Assembly (NCBI GenBank): GCA_004295885.1
Contig: SEDG01000191.1
Span: 1 to 6,831 of the forward strand
Length of the DNA: 6,831 nt
Origin: Pedobacter sp.
GTDB lineage: Bacteria > Bacteroidota > Bacteroidia > Sphingobacteriales > Sphingobacteriaceae
Direction of reading: 5' to 3'
Part shown: one piece after another, positions 1 to 5,591 of the stretch
How the letters are laid out: the number at the start of each line of letters is the position of its first letter
Position numbering within the stretch: position 1 is the stretch's first letter
Notes under the pieces: model-generated
What the model was told of the DNA's origin: nothing
Seen by the model: the letters and a program-made list of their open reading frames with translations, nothing else
The model's database searches: none
Translations under genes and position numbers: made by a program

Positions 1-63
1 GACAATAGATATAAAGTAAATGCAACAACAAAAAAAGTTGCTATATTCGAATTGTCAAACTAA
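1..63 (+). CDS. C-terminal end of an unidentified protein (partial)
   Basis: Frame 1 is open from the first base to a TAA at 61-63 and gives the last 20 residues of a protein ending in FELSN. The other two forward frames hit stops within the first 18 bases. The stop codon is followed immediately by the ATG of the next gene, with no gap, which is the usual spacing of translationally coupled genes and supports this being a real gene end. Twenty residues are too few to assign a family, and I do not recognise the product. It is probably co-transcribed with the membrane protein that follows. Confidence 0.6.
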   Translation, partial: DNRYKVNATTKKVAIFELSN

Positions 64-546
64 ATGGAACAGAAACATATTTATATCGAAAAACAGTATA
101 TCGGCAGGGATTATATCCGCATTGCGATAAGATTAATTATGGCCGCCTTCTGTTTTGCTGCGTATGTTTACGAGCGTGATCGTGACAATACAGTCGATTT
201 ATTTTTAGTGGTTGGTTTCGGCATTATTGGTGTTTCAATTATATTATTATTCCTTATTCAATATAGCATCCGCATAGAAAATAAAAGTGTGATTATTGAT
301 GGTTTATGGACAGCCAAAAAGGTTAAAATAGATTTAAATAGCATCGTTAGTGTTCGCAAAGCAACCTATAGCAATTATATTTTCAATAATCCAGTTTACA
401 ACCTGCATAGAAATGGAAGCATCCGTTTTTATTCTTCTGGTAAAGATGCCATTGTATTAACCGATAGGGATGGATTAGAATATTTTATTGGCACTCAACG
501 CCCAAATGAAATGTATTTGGTTATCCAAGCCGAAATGAAGGGTTAA
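64..546 (+). CDS. Small two-TM membrane protein with bacterial PH-like domain
   Basis: This is a 160-residue protein of unknown specific function. Two hydrophobic segments are visible, at about residues 17-36 and 45-67, separated by a short charged loop (YERDRDNTVD). The rest, about 70-157, is polar and beta-strand-rich: an IRIENKSVIIDG strand pair, then KVKIDLNSIVSVRK, and near the end DAIVLTDRDGLEYFIGTQRPNEM before a final helix. Two membrane helices followed by a small beta domain of this kind is the layout of bacterial PH-like (bPH) proteins, so I infer a membrane-anchored cytoplasmic PH fold. No catalytic motif is apparent. The ATG directly abuts the stop of the preceding gene, so the two are probably one operon with coupled translation. 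The gene ends before a repeat-bearing gap with no classical terminator. Coding status is confident; the domain call is from pattern recognition only. Confidence 0.8.
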   Translation: MEQKHIYIEKQYIGRDYIRIAIRLIMAAFCFAAYVYERDRDNTVDLFLVVGFGIIGVSIILLFLIQYSIRIENKSVIIDGLWTAKKVKIDLNSIVSVRKATYSNYIFNNPVYNLHRNGSIRFYSSGKDAIVLTDRDGLEYFIGTQRPNEMYLVIQAEMKG

Positions 547-875
547 CCTTTCTAAATTCTTTTATCTTTCGTCATTGCGAGCCTCTTTTTTTCATAGAGC
601 GAAGCAATCTCATTTGAGTATGTACCGTAGCCGGCAAGGAGATTGCTTCTCTATACTCGCAATGATGAATCGCCTTAAATTCATAGTGTCGGCTTAGATA
701 TTCTAAATTAGTGACGCTTTAATTTTTATACAGTCTTTAGCTTTCAAACGGGAATTATTTCCCCAAAAATCAATATTTTCATTATTCAAAAAATCTCAAT
801 TCAGCTTTTTTACAGTTCTTAAAGCTTATTTGGCATAAGGCATTGTAATTGTATTTCTTTCGGAAAGCTGTTACC
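547..875. other. 329-bp intergenic gap: repeat, AT-rich DNA, no gene seen
   Basis: I see no convincing gene here. The left third holds a nested palindromic repeat (570-667), which may also serve as the end of the upstream transcript. At 750-763 there is a small hairpin, GGGAA-TTAT-TTCCC. A TTTG at 829-832, followed 19 bases later by TATTTCTT (852-859), is a poor but possible Bacteroidota-type promoter for the coiled-coil gene that starts at 876. A reading frame from a TTG at 849 into that gene is an extension, not a separate gene. Confidence 0.6.
570..667. repeat. Nested inverted repeat (intergenic palindromic element)
   Basis: The outer arms are GTCATTGCGA (571-580) and TCGCAATGAT (657-666), which pair at 9 of 10 positions. 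The inner arms GAAGCAATCTC (601-611) and GAGATTGCTTC (639-649) are a perfect 11-bp inverted repeat. The ATAGAG just before the inner left arm also pairs with CTCTAT at 649-654 if a two-base bulge is allowed. The whole could fold as a long two-tier hairpin of about 100 bases. From memory, GTCATTGCGAG...GAAGCAATCT palindromes are frequent between genes in Pedobacter-like genomes; their function and origin are not settled. It lies between two same-strand genes and could stabilise or end the upstream mRNA. Confidence 0.75.
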
Positions 876-1349
876 ATGAAAAAGAATATTAAAATTTATT
901 TATCAATTGCGACCGCTGTCTTGTTTAGCCTAAGCACTAAAGCACAAACCTACACACCAAAGGTTTCGAAGGATTCAGTCGGAATATTAAAAGCAAGGCT
1001 AGATGCGCTTAAAACAAGTGCAAAACTACAGGAGTTAAAGATTAAAGAATCTGAAGAAGAGGATGAAGTAGAAAAATTGCGGATTAAATTGTTGGAGGCC
1101 AATACAAATGCAAAAAGCTCTGCAGCTCAAAATAGTAATCTTTCAGAGAAATTAAAATCAGCAAGCGTGGATTTAAAGGAAATTGAAAAGGCTGCTAAAA
1201 AAGCTAAAAATGACACGGCCGATGCACAACGAGCCTTAGAAAGGTACAACAAACAAATTCAAAAAGTAGAAGATATTAGAACGCAAATACAAGGCGAGGA
1301 GCGAAAGCTAACTTATAAAAAACCATTGTTAGTTTATGATTATAAATAA
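876..1349 (+). CDS. Secreted coiled-coil protein, function unknown
   Basis: The 157-residue product begins with a signal peptide: MKKN, a hydrophobic stretch from about residue 7 to 20, then STKAQ, so cleavage after residue 24 is likely and the protein would be periplasmic or surface-exposed. From about 35 to 145 it is almost all charged and helix-favouring residues with heptad-like Leu/Ile/Ala spacing (for example KLQELKIKESEEEDEVEKLRIKL, split here only as illustration of composition), indicating a long coiled coil. The C-terminus is a short tyrosine-rich tail (LLVYDYK). No enzymatic motif is seen. I chose the ATG at 876 over a TTG at 849 because it puts the signal peptide at the very N-terminus; a weak GGAAAG lies 8 bases upstream. 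It appears monocistronic, with a terminator 2 bases after the stop. I do not recognise a named family. Confidence 0.8.
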   Translation: MKKNIKIYLSIATAVLFSLSTKAQTYTPKVSKDSVGILKARLDALKTSAKLQELKIKESEEEDEVEKLRIKLLEANTNAKSSAAQNSNLSEKLKSASVDLKEIEKAAKKAKNDTADAQRALERYNKQIQKVEDIRTQIQGEERKLTYKKPLLVYDYK

Positions 1350-1351
1350 TG

Positions 1352-1387
1352 AAAGTGGCTGTCGGTAAGATGGCCATTTTTGTTTTT
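1352..1387 (+). terminator. Rho-independent terminator of the coiled-coil gene
   Basis: The arms at 1352-1363 (AAAGTGGCTGTC) and 1369-1380 (GATGGCCATTTT) form a 12-pair stem if three G-T wobbles are allowed, around a GGTAA loop. A run of TTTTTGTTTTT follows (1377-1387). It starts just after the stop codon at 1347-1349. Confidence 0.75.
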
Positions 1388-1490
1388 ACTTGACCATCAA
1401 TTTTATTACCAAGAGATAACACAAATTACACAAGATATAAGTTAATTTGTCAAAGTGATTTATTCAAATCAAAAAGCAAATTAAACATTA

Positions 1491-2535
1491 ATGAAAATAG
1501 GAATTGTTTGTTATCCTACCTTTGGAGGTAGCGGCGTTGTTGCTACAGAATTAGGTAAAGCATTAGCTAATCAAGGTCACCAAGTCCATTTTATAACATA
1601 TAGTCAGCCTGCAAGGTTAGATTTTTTCTCAGCAAACTTATTCTATCACGAAGTTTCAGTTAGGGATTATCCGTTATTCGATTATGCCTGCAGCATTTAT
1701 GGCAAAACAGATTTTAGCTACCTATAGCATTAACATTCCTTTTGTAACAACTTTGCATGGTACAGATATTACCTTGGTGGGTAAGGATGCAACTTATAAA
1801 CCTGTGGTAACTTTCTCAATTAATCAAAGCGATGGTATAACTACAGTTTCTCAAGACTTAAAAGAAGATACCTATAAACACTTCGAAATTAAAAAGGAAA
1901 TTAAGGTAATTCCGAATTTTATTGATTTTACTCGGTTTAGTTTACAGCCAAAGGACCATTTTAAAAAAGCAATCGCTCCCAATAACGAGCGCATTTTAAT
2001 TCATACTTCAAACTTCAGGAAGGTTAAGCGAACGCAAGATGTAATTTACATGTTCCAGAAAGTGTTGGAAAAAATTCCTTCTAAATTATTGATGGTAGGA
2101 GATGGCCCTGAGCGTAATTCAAACGAACAACTTTGTAGGGAGTTAGGAATTAGCGACCACGTAAGATTTCTAGGAAAACAAGATGCCGTAGAAGAAATTT
2201 TATCCGTTTCAGATTTGTTTATCATGCCATCTGAATCTGAGAGTTTCGGTTTAGCAGCTCTAGAGGCAATGGCTTGCAAAGTACCAGTAATAACCTCTAA
2301 TGCTGGTGGTTTACCAGAACTTAATATTGATGATTTTTGCGGGTATATGTGCGATGTTGGCGACATAGATGACATGGCCAATAAAGCAATCACTATTTTG
2401 AGTAACGAAGAAACCTTGAAATATTTTAAGGAAAATGCGTTAATAAGAGCGCAAGACTTCGATTTAAAAAAGATATTACCGATGTATATTGATTATTATA
2501 ATGAAGTTTTAGCAGCATCATTAGTGAAGGAGTAA
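1491..2535 (+). pseudogene. bshA: Disrupted N-acetylglucosaminyl L-malate synthase (bacillithiol pathway)
   Basis: BshA is the GT4-family glycosyltransferase that joins GlcNAc from UDP-GlcNAc to L-malate, the first step of bacillithiol synthesis in the cytoplasm. The N-terminal part from ATG 1491 (KIGIVCYPTFGGSGVVATELG, with the GGSG sugar-nucleotide loop) is in frame to FDY, residue 65 (1685). It then reads 13 unrelated residues to a TAG at 1725-1727. The rest resumes in the +1 frame at about 1690 (AAFMAKQ) and runs to TAA 2533-2535. It includes TTLHGTD, SNFRKVKR, VGDGPE and the GT4 E-x7-E motif (ESFGLAALE). Compared with BshA proteins as I recall them (about 377 residues), about 33 residues are absent between FDY and AAFMAKQ, among them the conserved PPY and H-x-H-Y-A segments. 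That is roughly 95 bp lost, which also explains the frameshift. Neither half should be active alone. No other damage is visible, so the event is recent, or an assembly error. No Shine-Dalgarno sequence is evident. Confidence 0.88.
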
Positions 2536-2561
2536 ATTAAAATCAATGTCGCCTATCAGTT

Positions 2562-2593
2562 ACTTGGACAATCTTTTTTTAGATTGTCAAAGT
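2562..2593. repeat. Inverted repeat 1 between convergent genes
   Basis: GACAATCT (2567-2574) pairs perfectly with AGATTGTC (2581-2588) across a T6 loop, and pairing resumes outside one mismatch (CTT with AAG), so 11 of 12 positions pair. It lies 26 bases after the bshA stop. No T-run follows the stem on either strand, so it is not a textbook terminator, though it may help stop or stabilise both converging transcripts. Confidence 0.65.
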
Positions 2594-2619
2594 TAAAAAC
2601 TAGAAAATACTCAAGTTAA

Positions 2620-2650
2620 ACTTTGTCAATCTGTTGAAGATTGACAAAGT
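2620..2650. repeat. Inverted repeat 2 between convergent genes (perfect 13-bp stem)
   Basis: ACTTTGTCAATCT (2620-2632) and AGATTGACAAAGT (2638-2650) are perfectly complementary around a 5-base GTTGA loop. It ends 11 bases from the stop codon of the minus-strand lactonase gene. The arms match those of the neighbouring repeat at 2562-2593 with only one or two differences. It probably acts as a transcript end for one or both converging genes, but neither side has a strong T-run. Confidence 0.7.
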
Positions 2651-2661
2651 ATTATACCTTT

Positions 2662-3756
2662 CTACTTACTAAACACCAAACAAACAGGTGCGCCAACATT
2701 AATGCGCTTGCCACTGTCAGTTAATTTGCCAGTGGTTTTATTGCGTTTAAAAATTACCACCTCATTGCTATTTTGATGTGCAACCAATAAAAAGTTCCCA
2801 GTCGGGTCTATGCTAAAATTCCTTGGGCCTTTGCCTAAGGTGTTTACGGTCTTGATGAAAGTTGATGTTCCGTCTGTAGCAATGGCAAATAATGAGATTG
2901 CATTTGCATCACCTCTGTTGGTCTCATACAAGAATTTGCCATCGGGCGATACATGTATATCTGCTCCATCAATTTTTCCTTTAAAATCCTTAGCTATTGT
3001 GCCAATTTCTTGAAGTTTATGTAAATCGCCCTTGGCATAAGAAAAAGCCGTAATTGCACCAGTAAACTCGTGTGCTAAATAAGCAAACTTCCCATTTGGA
3101 GTAAAAGCTAAATGTCGCGGGCCAGAACCTGCATTAGTCTTAAAGGCTTTTGGAGTTGTAAGTGGTGTGGCAGAAGCCGCATCGTATTCATAGATGTAAG
3201 TTTGGTCCTCGCCTAGGTCGTTAGAAATTAAGTGCTTTTTATCTGGTGTAAATAAAACTTGATGAACGTGAGCACTGGTTTGTCTTTTTGGGTCGATGCT
3301 TTTGCCCTTATGCTGTAGGTGTTGTTTGATGTCTGTTAAACTTCCATCTGCATTGCGACCAAAAACTGCAATGCTGCCACCACTATAATTAGCTATGATT
3401 ACATTATGATCATCAACTATAATAAAACATGGGTCGGCACCTTCTGATGACTTTTTGTTTAATAAAGACATCGCTCCTGTTTGTGCGTTAAAACGGAAAG
3501 CGCTCAGGGTGCTGTTTTTCCCGTCCTCATTTACGCTGTAAACGAATTTTTTGTCTTTAGAAACAGTTAGGTAGCTCGGATTAACCGTTTTTGTAGTGCT
3601 CTTTAGTGTTGTTTCGGCAGTAAATGTGTTGTAGTCGTAAACGTAAATACCCTCACTATTTCCTTTATTGGTATAAGTGCCAATTATTAAATTATATTTT
3701 TGCGCATTTGCTTTTACAGCTAATAACATAACGATAAGCAACAATAGTTTTTTCAT
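2662..3756 (-). CDS. Exported lactonase, YbhE/6-phosphogluconolactonase-type beta-propeller
   Basis: The 364-residue product belongs by motif to the seven-bladed propeller lactonase family (Pfam lactonase, PF10282) that includes E. coli Pgl/YbhE. The motifs in order are: GTYT and SEGIYVY (26-40), NPSYL (59-63), VYSVNE (72-77), ADPCFI...IANYSGGSIAVF (107-132), SAHVHQV (161-167), GPRHLAFTPNGKFAYLAHE (212-230), GADIHVSPDGKFLYETN (264-280) and GPRNFSIDPTGNFLLVAHQ (310-328). Repeated SPDG/TPNG-KF-Y blade strands are plain. MKKLLLLIVMLLAVKANA is a signal peptide with cleavage near residue 18-19, so it should act in the periplasm, not in the cytosolic pentose phosphate route. Its true substrate is unknown and may be another sugar lactone. 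I chose ATG 3756 over a GTG at 3822 because the GTG would bury the signal peptide and overlap the upstream gene's terminator. It is probably monocistronic. Confidence 0.88.
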   Translation of the reverse strand: MKKLLLLIVMLLAVKANAQKYNLIIGTYTNKGNSEGIYVYDYNTFTAETTLKSTTKTVNPSYLTVSKDKKFVYSVNEDGKNSTLSAFRFNAQTGAMSLLNKKSSEGADPCFIIVDDHNVIIANYSGGSIAVFGRNADGSLTDIKQHLQHKGKSIDPKRQTSAHVHQVLFTPDKKHLISNDLGEDQTYIYEYDAASATPLTTPKAFKTNAGSGPRHLAFTPNGKFAYLAHEFTGAITAFSYAKGDLHKLQEIGTIAKDFKGKIDGADIHVSPDGKFLYETNRGDANAISLFAIATDGTSTFIKTVNTLGKGPRNFSIDPTGNFLLVAHQNSNEVVIFKRNKTTGKLTDSGKRINVGAPVCLVFSK

Positions 3757-3805
3757 TTTTGAATATTTTAAACGCAAAATACATAAGAAAGATTTAATTT
3801 TATTT

Positions 3806-3842
3806 AAAAACACAAAAGTCACTAGTGATTAACTAGCGACTT
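3806..3842 (-). terminator. Rho-independent terminator of the pseudouridine synthase gene
   Basis: Read on the minus strand, the arms at 3842-3832 (AAGTCGCTAGT) and 3826-3816 (ACTAGTGACTT) pair at 10 of 11 positions with one mismatch, around a 5-base loop. A T-rich tail, TTTTGTGTTTTT (3817-3806), follows. It lies about 28 bases after the synthase stop codon and before the lactonase start, so the two minus-strand genes are probably separate transcription units. Confidence 0.75.
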
Positions 3843-3870
3843 CTATAAAATCTTAAACCTTTGAGTCTTT

Positions 3871-5370
3871 TTATTTAATTAAATGCTTAATCTGGATTAA
3901 TTCATGCTCTTCTAAAAATCTCCATCGGCCTCTTGGTAAATCTTTTTTAGTTAAGTTACCATAAACTACACGGTCAAGTTTTACCACATCGTAACCTAAA
4001 TGTTCGAATATTCTACGAACGATTCTGTTTTTACCACTGTGAATTTGAATACCAATTTCTTTTTTACTTGCCCCAGCAACGTAAGAAATGTTATCAGGTT
4101 TAATTAGACCATCTTCCAATTCTAAACCGAACTCGATTTTGTTAAAATCACCCTGTGAAAGGTTTTTGCTTAACTCAACATGGTAGATTTTGGTAATACC
4201 ATTTTTAGGATGTGATAATTTATCAGCTAAATCACCGTCATTGGTCATTAAAATTAATCCTGTAGTGTTTCTATCTAAACGGCCAACTGGGTAAATACGC
4301 TCGCGACTAGCTTTTTCTACTAATTGCATAACCGTTTTACGTTCTTGTGGGTCGTCTGTTGTAGTAATATAATCTTTAGGCTTGTTTAATAAAACGTAAA
4401 CTTTCTTTTCGCGTTTTAACAACTCGCCATTATAACGAACTTCATCTTTAGCAGGGTCTACTTTGTGACCAAGCTCGGTAACTGGAATATTATTTACTGA
4501 AACTACGCCAGCTTCAATTAGTTCATCCGCCTTGCGACGAGAACAAATACCTGAATTGGCAATATAACGGTTTAAACGAATTAAGCCGTCGTCTTTTGGT
4601 TCTGGAGTTTTTCTTGCTCTAGTTGCAGGAGATACTCTTTCGCCTCTATCTTCTTTACCTCTATAGCCACCTTCATCGCGTTTTCTGTAGGGACGGCTAT
4701 CTGTACTTCTAGATGTGCCACTTCCTTTTTTATCAGCGAATTTAGATTTATCTCCGTCGGTTATATAGTTATCTTTTTTAACGTAGCTACGTTTTCCTTC
4801 TGATGAATCATCACGTGAGCTACCTTCTTTAAATGCTTTTGGTTTGTAGCCAGAGTTGCCACTTTCCTTTTTCTCCCAAGGTTTAAAACCACCTTTGTCG
4901 TTTCCTTCAGTTCTTGGTTTGTAAGCCTTTGGCTCTCTATCACCTTCAGTTCTAGGTTGGTAAGCTCTTGGTTCTCTATCGCCTTCGGTTCTAGGTTTAA
5001 AATCCCTACTTCCAGTTGCTGGCCTTGGTGAATACGGTTTTGAATCTCCGTCTCTACTTGTTCTTGGTTTGTAATCTCTTGATGAGTTATCTCTGTCAGT
5101 TCTCGGTTTAAAATCTTTTCCTGAAGCTGTTCTTGGGGTGTATGGCTTTGAGTCGCCATCTCTTGATGTTCTTGGTTTGTAAGCGGGTCTGTCGCCCGTT
5201 GCAAAACCAGCTTTGCGTTTGTCTTTATCGTCTTTGTCAAATCCAGAATCTCTTCCTTCTTTATCACTGTATTTTCCTTTGGGTTTATCTGTTCCAGCAG
5301 GTCTTCTGCTTGTACTTTTTTCGCCCGATTTGGACTTGTCATCCCGACTGTTCCTTTTGTTGTCTTTCAT
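3871..5370 (-). CDS. 23S rRNA pseudouridine synthase (RluB/RluF type) with long basic N-terminal tail
   Basis: The enzyme converts specific uridines in rRNA to pseudouridine. The 499-residue product has two parts. Residues 1-260 are low-complexity, rich in Lys, Arg, Asp, Ser and Gly, and predicted disordered. Residues 261-499 are the enzyme: an S4 RNA-binding domain (IRLNRYIANSGICSRRKADELI, about 263-310), then the RsuA/RluB/E/F catalytic domain. The latter carries YVLLNKP (325-331), GRLDRNTTGL with catalytic Asp at about 366, KIYHVEL, GKNRIVRRIFEHLGY (446-460) and LPRGRWR near the end. RluB acts on the peptidyl-transferase-region uridine of 23S rRNA in E. coli; which site this one modifies cannot be read from sequence. 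I prefer ATG 5370 over ATG 5391 because a TATCTTTG promoter box at 5413-5406 would place the transcript start only a few bases before 5391. No Shine-Dalgarno sequence is seen, as is common in Bacteroidota. Long charged tails on this enzyme are, as I recall, common in the phylum. Confidence 0.9.
   Translation of the reverse strand: MKDNKRNSRDDKSKSGEKSTSRRPAGTDKPKGKYSDKEGRDSGFDKDDKDKRKAGFATGDRPAYKPRTSRDGDSKPYTPRTASGKDFKPRTDRDNSSRDYKPRTSRDGDSKPYSPRPATGSRDFKPRTEGDREPRAYQPRTEGDREPKAYKPRTEGNDKGGFKPWEKKESGNSGYKPKAFKEGSSRDDSSEGKRSYVKKDNYITDGDKSKFADKKGSGTSRSTDSRPYRKRDEGGYRGKEDRGERVSPATRARKTPEPKDDGLIRLNRYIANSGICSRRKADELIEAGVVSVNNIPVTELGHKVDPAKDEVRYNGELLKREKKVYVLLNKPKDYITTTDDPQERKTVMQLVEKASRERIYPVGRLDRNTTGLILMTNDGDLADKLSHPKNGITKIYHVELSKNLSQGDFNKIEFGLELEDGLIKPDNISYVAGASKKEIGIQIHSGKNRIVRRIFEHLGYDVVKLDRVVYGNLTKKDLPRGRWRFLEEHELIQIKHLIK
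4837..5181 (-). repeat. In-gene repeats encoding aromatic-K-P-R units every ~13 residues
   Basis: Within the synthase tail, units of the form [Y/F]-x-P-R-[T/P] start at residues 64, 77, 87, 100, 113, 124, 137 and 150. Two looser copies follow at 162 (FKPW) and 175 (YKPK). The spacing is mostly 13 residues (39 bp), occasionally 10-12. A higher-order copy is also visible: YKPRTSRDGDSKPY at 64-77 recurs identically at 100-113, a period of 36 residues (108 bp). This points to growth by tandem duplication. The repeats also keep another minus-strand frame open across 4761-5342; that frame is not a gene. Confidence 0.8.
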
Positions 5371-5405
5371 TTGATACGCTTTAACTCGCATTAAATATGC
5401 GGGTG

Positions 5406-5413
5406 CAAAGATA
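5406..5413 (-). promoter_or_regulatory. Candidate Bacteroidota -7 box for the pseudouridine synthase
   Basis: On the minus strand the bases from 5413 to 5406 read TATCTTTG, an exact match to the TAnnTTTG box of Bacteroidota housekeeping promoters. No good TTTG -33 element lies at the right distance; the nearest TTG is only 12 bases upstream. The box predicts a transcript start near 5399, which favours translation from ATG 5370. Confidence 0.5.
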
Positions 5414-5520
5414 ATAAAAATGAAGCAATGTATTTCGTAAATTTTAGAGTAAAATGGTGTTTTTAAAATCAGCGTTTAAGGCAGTTTAAAGCTAGATTTT
5501 AGTAGAAAAATCCGTAACTA

Positions 5521-5552
5521 TTTGATAATTAGATAAATGAATTGTACCTTTG
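5521..5552 (+). promoter_or_regulatory. Bacteroidota-type promoter P1 of the transglycosylase
   Basis: TTTG at 5521-5524 and TACCTTTG at 5545-5552 are separated by 20 bases. Both elements and the spacing fit the Bacteroidota primary-sigma promoter (TTTG, about 19-21 bases, TAnnTTTG). Transcription would start near 5558, leaving a leader of about 34 bases before ATG 5592. Confidence 0.7.
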
Positions 5553-5570
5553 TCGAACCAATTATATTTG
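5542..5570 (+). promoter_or_regulatory. Possible second promoter P2 of the transglycosylase
   Basis: TTG at 5542-5544 and TATATTTG at 5563-5570 are 18 bases apart. The second box is an exact TAnnTTTG match, while the -33 element and spacing are slightly weaker than in P1. Transcription would start near 5576, still upstream of the Shine-Dalgarno sequence. Confidence 0.4.
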
Positions 5571-5580
5571 TTCACCAAAA

Positions 5581-5588
5581 AAAGGAGG
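5581..5588 (+). promoter_or_regulatory. Strong Shine-Dalgarno sequence deciding the transglycosylase start
   Basis: AAAGGAGG ends 3 bases before ATG 5592. It is a near-complete anti-16S match, unusual beside the other genes here, which lack one. The spacing is somewhat short. It rules in ATG 5592 over the in-frame TTG at 5550, which lies inside the P1 promoter box. Confidence 0.7.
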
Positions 5589-5591
5589 AAG

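Noticed and set aside
1447..1456. TTGTCAAAGT upstream of bshA, identical to part of a repeat arm at 2584-2593
   Set aside because: Ten bases of AT-rich sequence without the rest of the arm or a partner arm; chance is a sufficient explanation.
2046..2393. 115-codon minus-strand frame
   Set aside because: Antisense to the well-conserved C-terminal half of bshA; no family resemblance and no promoter or ribosome site.
1684..2535. Reading the second bshA fragment as a complete short glycosyltransferase starting at ATG 1684
   Set aside because: It lacks the N-terminal UDP-sugar loop and about a quarter of the enzyme. The ATG overlaps the deletion junction and has no ribosome site, so it is a remnant and not a gene.
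3757..3822. N-terminal extension of the lactonase from a GTG start
   Set aside because: It runs through the terminator of the upstream minus-strand gene and puts 22 residues before a typical signal peptide.
4761..5342. 193-codon open frame on the minus strand, Gln/Glu/Thr-rich
   Set aside because: It lies wholly inside the pseudouridine synthase tail in another frame and stays open only because of the repeated codon pattern. Its product is low-complexity with no start signal of its own.
5550..5591. N-terminal extension of the transglycosylase from a TTG start
   Set aside because: It begins inside the TACCTTTG promoter box and would bury the signal peptide. The AAAGGAGG at 5581-5588 points to ATG 5592.
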